From Chloroflexota bacterium (GTDB lineage: Bacteria > Chloroflexota > Anaerolineae > Anaerolineales > UBA11657): DNA of 7,716 nt. Shown here piece by piece: positions 1 to 4,907 of the stretch. The translations under genes were made by a program, and so were the position numbers. How positions within the stretch are numbered: the first letter of the stretch is position 1; each line of letters begins with the position of its first letter. The stretch covers positions 1-7,716 of the forward strand of contig QWRL01000013.1 of the NCBI GenBank assembly GCA_003670425.1. Reading direction: 5' to 3'. The notes beneath the pieces are model-generated. The model did not search any database. It was not told where the DNA came from and saw nothing but the letters and a program-made list of their open reading frames with translations.

Positions 1-1209
1 GCTCACCCACAAATTCTCCACCGTGAGCGTGTTGCGCGCAAAAACAAATGACACCGCACTGCCGGGCGCAGCGCCGCATGTGCGCACCGCCACCGCCAGC
101 GCGCGCTCGTCGTCCGCCATGGTAATCGGAATGGTGCTGCGCTTGAGGCCAAACGTTGTTGCCGTCACCGCATTGGTGTAGGTTGCCACAAAATCAATCT
201 TGTTCACAGCGCGCAGCGTGGTCACGTCAGCCAGCCCAATACCGGAAGCGTTGCCGTGGGTTGCCGCAGTCAAATCTAGTAAAACAATCGCGCCAATATC
301 AAGCTGGTCATCCGGCTCGGGTTGCCGGTTCACCATGAGGCGCCCAAGCACATTGGTGTCCATGCCTGTGCCGCTGATGTTCTTGCCCAGTTCGCGCATC
401 ACCAGCACATCCATGGCGGCAAAGGGCAGGCTGGGCATCAGGGACTTGGCCTTGCGCAGCAACTGCGCCTCCGCCTCAGTGCCAATTTGCTGCGCAGTCA
501 GCCAGTTGATTTCGGCCGTGTCCTCGTGCGCGTTCTCAATGATGGTTATCGCGCCGCGCACGTTTGTGTTTGCGGCGTAGACCCGCGCAGCCGGCGCCAA
601 ATAGCGCTGAAAGCCGCTCGTGCCATAGGCGTGCATCATCTCCGCCCCATGCCGTTTCCCCAACCCGATCACTTCCATCTTTGCCGGCCCGCTTTCGAGC
701 GTGCCGTGAAAATCTGTGTGCGGCTTAATGCGGCTGAGCAAAATTGTGTGGTCCGCCGCAGCGCTGTGGATGTCCTGGTGCAGCTCGGGGCCATCCGCAA
801 TGCGGCCCACCGCCTGCACTTCCATCGTTACCCGCAACTCGCACCCCATGGTTGCTTCGGTCACGCCCATGGTTTCCAATAACTCGGTCTGGCCGGCACT
901 TGTGGCGCCACCGTGGCTGCCCATAACCGCCACAATGAATGGGCTCGCCCCGTGGGCCTTGAGGCTGTCCACGGTTGCGCGCGCAATTGCGGCAATGTTG
1001 GCAATGCCGCGCGATCCAACACCGACTGCCACTGTGTCCCCGGGTTTCACCAAAACAAATAAACCGCTGCTGGCCAACGCCTCACGAACCGCCAAAGCAA
1101 CATCCGCCACCCGTGGTGCAACAAAATTCTGTTGCACCACCAGCAGCTTGTCCGGCAAATCTGCCTTGAAGTTTAATTGTCCGACCGTGTCGTTTAGTGT
1201 CTGCTGCAT
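1..1209 (-). CDS. LarA-like protein (DUF2088 / lactate racemase N-terminal domain), 3' end missing
   Basis: An open frame runs from ATG (1207-1209) to the left edge without a stop: 403 codons, C-terminus outside the window. Recognised from family wording: MGSHGGAT (about residues 96-103), RIKPHTDFHG (160-169), SGPAKM (173-178) and GLGKRHGAE (182-190). In characterised LarA, histidines and a lysine in equivalent stretches bind or anchor the nickel-pincer nucleotide used to racemise lactate; by position His99, His164 and Lys177 are candidates here, which is inference. The family includes 2-hydroxyacid racemases/epimerases and many uncharacterised members, so the substrate is unknown. The cofactor-making genes larB, larC and larE are not in the window. 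An AGGG lies about six bases before the start codon. A possible -10 (GATAAT on the minus strand, 1252-1257) has no convincing -35. The gene starts about 40 bases from the AT-rich part of the putative origin and is read away from it. Confidence 0.82.
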   Translation of the reverse strand, partial: MQQTLNDTVGQLNFKADLPDKLLVVQQNFVAPRVADVALAVREALASSGLFVLVKPGDTVAVGVGSRGIANIAAIARATVDSLKAHGASPFIVAVMGSHGGATSAGQTELLETMGVTEATMGCELRVTMEVQAVGRIADGPELHQDIHSAAADHTILLSRIKPHTDFHGTLESGPAKMEVIGLGKRHGAEMMHAYGTSGFQRYLAPAARVYAANTNVRGAITIIENAHEDTAEINWLTAQQIGTEAEAQLLRKAKSLMPSLPFAAMDVLVMRELGKNISGTGMDTNVLGRLMVNRQPEPDDQLDIGAIVLLDLTAATHGNASGIGLADVTTLRAVNKIDFVATYTNAVTATTFGLKRSTIPITMADDERALAVAVRTCGAAPGSAVSFVFARNTLTVENLWVS

Positions 1210-1275
1210 AGTCACCCTGTTTGTTGGTGCGGGCTTTTCGGCGGCTGCCCTATTATCTATTCTTCTTCTCTATCT

Positions 1276-1309
1276 TAATTAATAGTAGTCGTAGTAGTGC
1301 TGTGGAAAA
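1276..1309 (-). other. Candidate origin-unwinding element: DnaA box + DnaA-trio repeats + AT-rich stretch
   Basis: Read on the minus strand: TTTTCCACA (1301-1309, one mismatch to TTATCCACA), a three-base GCA spacer, then CTA CTA CGA CTA CTA (1283-1297), then TTAATTAAG and further AT-rich sequence. The plus strand therefore shows TAGTAGTCGTAGTAG. This matches the described basal unwinding layout, in which a DnaA box is followed by 3'-GAT-5' triplets (DnaA-trios) that DnaA binds as single strand and by the AT-rich unwinding site. Four of the five triplets are perfect. The order, polarity and proximity to a box support the call; no unwinding data exist here. Confidence 0.6.
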
Positions 1310-1543
1310 CTCTGAAAACTTTATAAGTGACTTCGGCTCCCGTATTTAACTGCGCCAGCCACCCTGGTTTTGATTCCCCCGCACAAGCCACCACCACAGT
1401 ATAAGGATAAGTGAGGGAGAAAAAAAGTGGTGCGCCAGTGGGCTGGGTGCCGCGCGGCGACTTGCGGGCTGGCGCTTGTTTTCCGCCCGTTTTTGCGGCG
1501 GTATTGCCCGTTTTGTTTGTTTGGGCGGACTGCATCGCAACAG

Positions 1544-1552
1544 TTATCCCCT
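1544..1552 (+). promoter_or_regulatory. Degenerate DnaA box
   Basis: TTATCCCCT differs from TTATCCACA at two positions. It is supported mainly by position: same orientation as, and 20 bp from, the perfect box at 1564. Confidence 0.4.
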
Positions 1553-1563
1553 TGTGCCGCGGG

Positions 1564-1572
1564 TTATCCACA
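1564..1572 (+). promoter_or_regulatory. DnaA box (perfect consensus)
   Basis: TTATCCACA is an exact match to the high-affinity DnaA-binding consensus TTATNCACA. It lies 13 bp beyond the dnaA stop codon, in direct repeat with the boxes on either side. Confidence 0.82.
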
Positions 1573-1584
1573 GAAAACGGCTGG

Positions 1585-1593
1585 TTATCCACA
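1585..1593 (+). promoter_or_regulatory. DnaA box (perfect consensus) containing the dnaA stop codon
   Basis: TTATCCACA is exact and starts 21 bp after the previous box, about two helical turns, so both would face the same side of the DNA. Read on the minus strand it is TGT GGA TAA, the last two sense codons (Cys-Gly) and the stop of dnaA. Confidence 0.82.
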
Positions 1594-2991
1594 GGCGCAA
1601 TGGGTTCCCTCAAAAAACCCCCTTTTTTCGGGCTTCTTTTGTTTTTGTGGATTCTGTTTATTGGCGCTGTTAAGCGCCTCCCGGGTTTTTTCCGCTTGCC
1701 GCCGCCGTGTGTCATCTGTGTCTACCAACCCACGCAGTTTTTCGTAGCCGTATTTGATGGTGGTGTGGTCGCGGCCGCCCAACGCATCGCCAATCTGAGG
1801 CAGGGAGGCCTCGGTTTCTTCGCGCATGATGAACATGGCCATCTGGCGCGGCAGTGCAATTTGCTGCGAGCGGTCGCGACCGCACAGGTCCGCTACGGTC
1901 AGGTCATAGAAGGCGGCCACGGCGGCGACAACACTGGCGGTGGATACGGTGCGCTGCTGCGGGCGCAAGTTGGCTAGCACGCGGTTGGCTAGCGCTTCGT
2001 CCAGCGGCTGGCCCAGCAGCGCGGACTGTGCCAGCACCTGGTTGAGGGCGCCTTCCAGTTCGCGCACATTGCTTTGCACGCGCTGCGCAATCAGCGCCAG
2101 CACAGCGGGTGGCACGTTGTGCCCCAGTGCATCGGCTTTGTTGCGCAGGATGGCGTTGCGCGTTTCCGCGTCTGGCGTTTGAATATCCACCAGCAGGCCC
2201 CACTCAAAGCGCGAGCGCAGGCGCTCGGCCAGCGTCATCATGGCCTTGGGCGAGCGGTCTGACGAAAGCACCAACTGCTTGTTTTGCCCGTGCAGTGTAT
2301 TGAAGGTGTGGAACAATTCTTCTTGCGTGGCGTCTTTGCCGGCAATGAACTGCACATCGTCCAGCAGCAGCACATCAATTGTGCGGTATTTTTCACGGAA
2401 GGCGCCGGTGGTGTGTGTGCGGATGGCGTTGATCAGATCGTTGGTGAATTCCTCTGCGGCCACATAAAGCACGCGCAAGCCGTGGCGGGCGCTTGCATTG
2501 CCAATGGCCTGCAGCAGGTGGGTTTTGCCGAGGCCCACGCCGCCGTGCAGAAAGAGCGGGTTGTACGCGCCCGCCGGCGATTCGCTGACGGCGCGCGCTG
2601 CAGCGTGCGCCATGCGGTTGTGCGCACCAACTACGAAGTTATCAAAGATATAGCGCGGGTTCAGGCTGGGGGTTTCGGGCATTTCAACTTCTGCGGCGGG
2701 CACAAACACCTTCGCACCCACCAACAGCTCGGCTGGCGGTGCGTCGTTGCCGGACACAGAGAAGCGCACCTCAACTGTGCGCCCCACAATGCCCGTCAGT
2801 GTGCGCGCAATGGTGGCGTGCAGACGCCGCTCCAGCCAGTCTTTGGTGTAACCAGATGCCACACCAACCACAAACAAGCCTTCCTCGTGTGCCAGCACGC
2901 GCGAGCCGCGCAGCCATGTATCAAACATAGCCGGGGTCATCTGCAGCTGCAGTTCACCCAGTGCCGCCTGCCAGATTTGTTCCGGCTTCAT
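1585..2991 (-). CDS. dnaA: Chromosomal replication initiator protein DnaA
   Basis: 468 residues from ATG at 2989-2991. DnaA is the AAA+ ATPase that binds DnaA boxes, melts oriC and loads the helicase. Domain I is residues 1 to about 80 (starts MKPEQIWQAALGEL), followed by a short linker. The AAA+ domain has Walker A GGVGLGKT (150-157), Walker B LLLDD (208-212), sensor I SSD (243-245), an arginine-rich ERLRSRF and sensor II NVRELEG. Domain IV carries the box-binding signature GGRDHTT (405-411). After domain IV comes an unusual Lys/Gln-rich tail of about 24 residues ending Cys-Ala-Cys-Gly, encoded by origin-like sequence. A TTG at 3031-3033 would add 14 residues, but the ATG start fits the usual DnaA N-terminus and has GGGTG about eight bases upstream. 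dnaN is not adjacent. Expression may be controlled by the promoter at 3220-3249 and the terminator at 3060-3101. Confidence 0.97.
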   Translation of the reverse strand: MKPEQIWQAALGELQLQMTPAMFDTWLRGSRVLAHEEGLFVVGVASGYTKDWLERRLHATIARTLTGIVGRTVEVRFSVSGNDAPPAELLVGAKVFVPAAEVEMPETPSLNPRYIFDNFVVGAHNRMAHAAARAVSESPAGAYNPLFLHGGVGLGKTHLLQAIGNASARHGLRVLYVAAEEFTNDLINAIRTHTTGAFREKYRTIDVLLLDDVQFIAGKDATQEELFHTFNTLHGQNKQLVLSSDRSPKAMMTLAERLRSRFEWGLLVDIQTPDAETRNAILRNKADALGHNVPPAVLALIAQRVQSNVRELEGALNQVLAQSALLGQPLDEALANRVLANLRPQQRTVSTASVVAAVAAFYDLTVADLCGRDRSQQIALPRQMAMFIMREETEASLPQIGDALGGRDHTTIKYGYEKLRGLVDTDDTRRRQAEKTREALNSANKQNPQKQKKPEKRGFFEGTHCACG

Positions 2992-3059
2992 TTGTAAACA
3001 CCCGGCGCTGCGCACAGCTGCCGCGTCCCGCAACTCAATAATGACAAAGATAAATCCTC

Positions 3060-3101
3060 AATAAAAACACAAGGCGCCGGCTGCTTGCGCAACCTGACGC
3101 C
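3060..3101 (-). terminator. Intrinsic (Rho-independent) terminator upstream of dnaA
   Basis: On the minus strand an outer stem GGCGTC/GGCGCC (3096-3101 with 3073-3078, one G-U pair) stacks, with one bulged A, on an inner stem GGTTGC/GCAGCC (3089-3094 with 3079-3084, one G-U pair) closed by a GCAA tetraloop. TTGTGTTTTTAT follows directly. There is no T-tract on the plus-strand side, so it acts leftward. It lies about 70-110 bases before the dnaA start codon and about 245 bases after the aminotransferase stop. It could end the aro/aminotransferase operon, end a short RNA made from the 3220-3249 promoter, or act as an attenuator in the dnaA leader. Confidence 0.75.
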
Positions 3102-3219
3102 GCAAAAAAATTTCAGTTGTTGAAAGTGCCCAGAACCTGCGCACCAGCGTTGGGATCTGTTCGGGCGAACCGCACCCCTTTCGGCGCCCGCACCAAGTCT
3201 ACCCTGCCAGTGGGCGCGG

Positions 3220-3249
3220 AGTATAACAAGCAGTGCGAGTTCGAGTCAA
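3220..3249 (-). promoter_or_regulatory. Strong sigma70-type promoter, probably for dnaA or a leader RNA
   Basis: On the minus strand the -35 is TTGACT (3244-3249) and the -10 is TATACT (3220-3225) with an 18-bp spacer; each hexamer matches consensus at five of six positions. Transcription would begin near 3212 and run left, giving an untranslated leader of about 220 bases before the dnaA ATG, with the terminator at 3060-3101 inside it. Confidence 0.65.
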
Positions 3250-3265
3250 TGGCAAATCTGACTTG

Positions 3266-3294
3266 AAGCTTAAGTTTTTGAAAAAGTTAAGCTT
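3266..3294. repeat. AT-rich 29-bp palindrome (possible operator)
   Basis: Two 14-base arms, AAGCTTAAGTTTTT and AAAAAGTTAAGCTT, flank a single G and are complementary except at one position. It sits 16 bp upstream of the -35 element at 3244-3249, centred near -68 relative to the inferred start. It lacks the GC-rich stem and trailing T-run of an intrinsic terminator, so a protein-binding site is the more likely reading. No specific regulator is recognised. Confidence 0.55.
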
Positions 3295-3344
3295 GGGTGC
3301 GCAACACGGGCGGCACAAAATACCGCACAGATTTCTGCGCCAAA

Positions 3345-4436
3345 TTATGCCTGCAAAGCGTGCACAACTCCAGCGAGGCGTTTAATGCCTTCTTCCAAAT
3401 CTGCGGGCGAAAGCGCGCAGTACGGCAGGCGCAGAAAACGCTCGCCGCCGCCATTGCTGAAGAATCCCCGGCCATCGGCCAAATTCAAGCCCACGCGCGC
3501 GGCAGCTGTGCGCACATCACTGGTATTTACGCCGTCCGGCAAAGTGAGCGAAAGAAAGAAGCCGCCTTGCGGGCGCGTAGGCTCGGTTTCAGGCAGATGT
3601 TTGTCAAGCGCGGCCAAGGTTGCCGCCAGGCGCGGCGCGTAAAGCGCCAGCAGGCGCTCCACTTGCGGCTCCAAATATCCGGCCGCACAATACTCATACA
3701 CAATTCCGTGCGCCAGCAAACCCGGCGAAATGTAGGTGTCCTCGGCAACTTTTGCAAGGCGTTGCAGCAGGCCCGCATCACCGATGGCGAAGCCAAAGCG
3801 CGGCCCCGGGCCGATCAGCTTGCTGTAGGACGACATCAGCAGCACTACATCCGGCGCCATTTCAATTAGGGCGGGCTCAGCCTGGCCGCTGTAGCGCAGT
3901 GGCCGGTAGGGGCAGTCTTCCAGCAAAAAGAAGTTGTGCGCGTGCGCCAGTTCAACCAGACGCTGGCGTTTTGCGCGCGAACAGGTGGCGCCGGACGGAT
4001 TTTGAAAGTCCGGGATCACGTAAAAGAAGCGCGGATGGTGGATGCGCAGCGCCTGCTCGAGCGCGTCGATGTCCGGCCCGTCGGCCTGCAGCGGAATTCC
4101 CACCACGCGCGCACCGGCTTTTCGCAAAGTAGTGAGCGTGCGGTCGTACGAGGGCTCTTCCACAAAGACGGTATCGCCCGGTGCCAAAAGCGCCGCACCC
4201 AGAAACTCCACAATTTGCAGCGAGCCATTGCTGCACAGCACATTGTCCACTGCCACGTTGTAGCGCGCGGCCAGCCATTCGCGCATTGGCAAAAAGCCGC
4301 TGGCCGGCCCGTACTGCAGGATGGTGCTGCTATGTTTGCGCAGCGCGTTTTCGGCGGCGCTGGCGAGCTGTGCTGCCGGAAACGATTCGCTGGCCGGAAC
4401 GCCGCGCGTAAAGTTGATGGGCGTGGGATCTGCCAT
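3345..4436 (-). CDS. PLP-dependent fold-type I aminotransferase (aminotransferase class I/II family)
   Basis: 363 residues, ATG at 4434-4436. It would move an amino group between an amino acid and a 2-oxo acid in the cytoplasm. Family marks: YGPASGFLPMRE near 42-53, PDFQNPSG with Asn146, LLEDCPY with Asp174 and Tyr177 for the cofactor, SSYSKLIGPGPRFG with Schiff-base Lys206 and phosphate-binding Arg213, and RFLRLPY with Arg336 for the substrate carboxylate. The wording resembles the LysN/2-aminoadipate and archaeal-type aromatic aminotransferase branch that is often fused to GntR regulators, but there is no GntR domain here and the length suits the bare catalytic domain. It follows aroQ by 12 bases, with no clear Shine-Dalgarno site, so translation may be coupled. 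Its place after two shikimate-pathway genes suggests aromatic amino-acid transamination; the substrate is inferred from context only. Confidence 0.88.
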   Translation of the reverse strand: MADPTPINFTRGVPASESFPAAQLASAAENALRKHSSTILQYGPASGFLPMREWLAARYNVAVDNVLCSNGSLQIVEFLGAALLAPGDTVFVEEPSYDRTLTTLRKAGARVVGIPLQADGPDIDALEQALRIHHPRFFYVIPDFQNPSGATCSRAKRQRLVELAHAHNFFLLEDCPYRPLRYSGQAEPALIEMAPDVVLLMSSYSKLIGPGPRFGFAIGDAGLLQRLAKVAEDTYISPGLLAHGIVYEYCAAGYLEPQVERLLALYAPRLAATLAALDKHLPETEPTRPQGGFFLSLTLPDGVNTSDVRTAAARVGLNLADGRGFFSNGGGERFLRLPYCALSPADLEEGIKRLAGVVHALQA

Positions 4437-4448
4437 GTGGGCTGCCAG

Positions 4449-4895
4449 TTACTGCGCGCGGCTGCCCAAATGCTGCAGCAGTGCCCGCAAACCCAGTGCG
4501 TAAGAGTTCCACCCAAAACCCGCGATTGCACCCACACACACGGGTGCCAGCAGCGAACGCTGGCGGAACTCCTCGCGCGCATGAATATTGGAGAGGTGCA
4601 CCTCTACGACAGGCAGCGCCACGGCGCTGATGGCATCGCGCAATGCAATGGAGGTGTGGCTGTAGGCGCCGGGGTTGAACACTACGCCTTGAGCCCAGGC
4701 GCGCGCTTCATGTAATGCGTCCACCAGCGCACCCTCGTGGTTGGATTGCAGTGCGCGTGTGGCGGCGCCCAGCGTTGCCGCCAGCTCTGCCAGGCGCCCA
4801 TTAATGTCCACCAGTGTGTCGCGGCCATACACGGCCGGCTCGCGCGTGCCAAGCAGGTTTAAGTTGGGTCCGTGGAGTACAAGTATGTTGAGCAT
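4449..4895 (-). CDS. aroQ: Type II 3-dehydroquinate dehydratase AroQ
   Basis: 148 residues from ATG at 4893-4895. It dehydrates 3-dehydroquinate to 3-dehydroshikimate, the third shikimate-pathway step; type II enzymes are small flavodoxin-like dodecamers. Diagnostic stretches are LHGPNLNLLGTREP (from residue 7) with Arg18 and Tyr23, SNHEG, FNPGAYSHTS with Asn74 and His80, and EVHLSNIHARE with catalytic His100, followed by Arg111. The length is typical of the family. A TTG directly before the ATG could extend it by one residue, but the ATG is preferred because a GGGGGG run lies just upstream. Only 12 bases separate this start from the aroKB stop, so the two are almost certainly cotranscribed; the aminotransferase follows after another 12 bases. 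Confidence 0.96.
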   Translation of the reverse strand: MLNILVLHGPNLNLLGTREPAVYGRDTLVDINGRLAELAATLGAATRALQSNHEGALVDALHEARAWAQGVVFNPGAYSHTSIALRDAISAVALPVVEVHLSNIHAREEFRQRSLLAPVCVGAIAGFGWNSYALGLRALLQHLGSRAQ

Positions 4896-4907
4896 CAACC
4901 CCCCGCG

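Larger units (their letters stand above)
1250..1664. other. oriC: Putative chromosomal replication origin (oriC)
   Basis: The 375 bases between the LarA-like gene and dnaA contain no credible gene but combine origin hallmarks. At the left is an AT-rich stretch (about 1250-1325) with a TAG-triplet run and a near-consensus DnaA box. At the right is a cluster of three directly repeated DnaA-box sequences (1544-1593). Just inside dnaA is a T-rich tract (about 1623-1664) with a weaker box-like GAATCCACA on the minus strand (1646-1654). A further weak box-like TTATCCTTA lies at 1402-1410 on the minus strand. Origins next to dnaA are common in bacteria, usually between dnaA and dnaN; dnaN is absent here. 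Function is inferred from motif layout only. Confidence 0.72.

Noticed and set aside
1330..1400. GGTTTTGATTCC and the GGCT...AGCC pairing looked like pieces of a tRNA.
   Set aside because: No acceptor stem, anticodon arm or paired T-stem can be built around them on either strand.
1602..1628. GGGTT...AACCC followed by TTTTTT on the plus strand, like a terminator.
   Set aside because: The stem is only five base pairs, lies inside the dnaA coding end, and no plus-strand gene ends there.
1275..1715. Minus-strand open frame across the intergenic origin.
   Set aside because: It overlaps dnaA in another frame and its sequence reads as translated repeats and AT tracts (for example a run of Thr from the CTA/ACT triplets), not as a protein family.
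1411..1977. Plus-strand open frame over the origin and the dnaA 3' end.
   Set aside because: It runs antisense to dnaA, has no recognisable domain, and crosses the DnaA-box cluster; it is a shadow of high-GC coding sequence.
3031..3033. TTG start giving DnaA 14 more residues.
   Set aside because: The extra residues do not resemble DnaA, whose N-terminus is well matched from the ATG at 2991.
3079..3101. CGTCAGG...GCAAGCAGCC resembles the conserved tip of bacterial SRP (4.5S) RNA.
   Set aside because: The segment between CAGG and AGCAG is three bases shorter than in E. coli 4.5S RNA and leaves no stem under the loop. A plain two-stem hairpin followed by a T-run, i.e. a terminator, fits better.
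3111..3125. TTTCA-GTTGT-TGAAA hairpin with a T-run on the minus strand.
   Set aside because: A five-pair, AT-rich stem is too weak for a terminator and may be chance; the stronger hairpin at 3073-3101 is adjacent.
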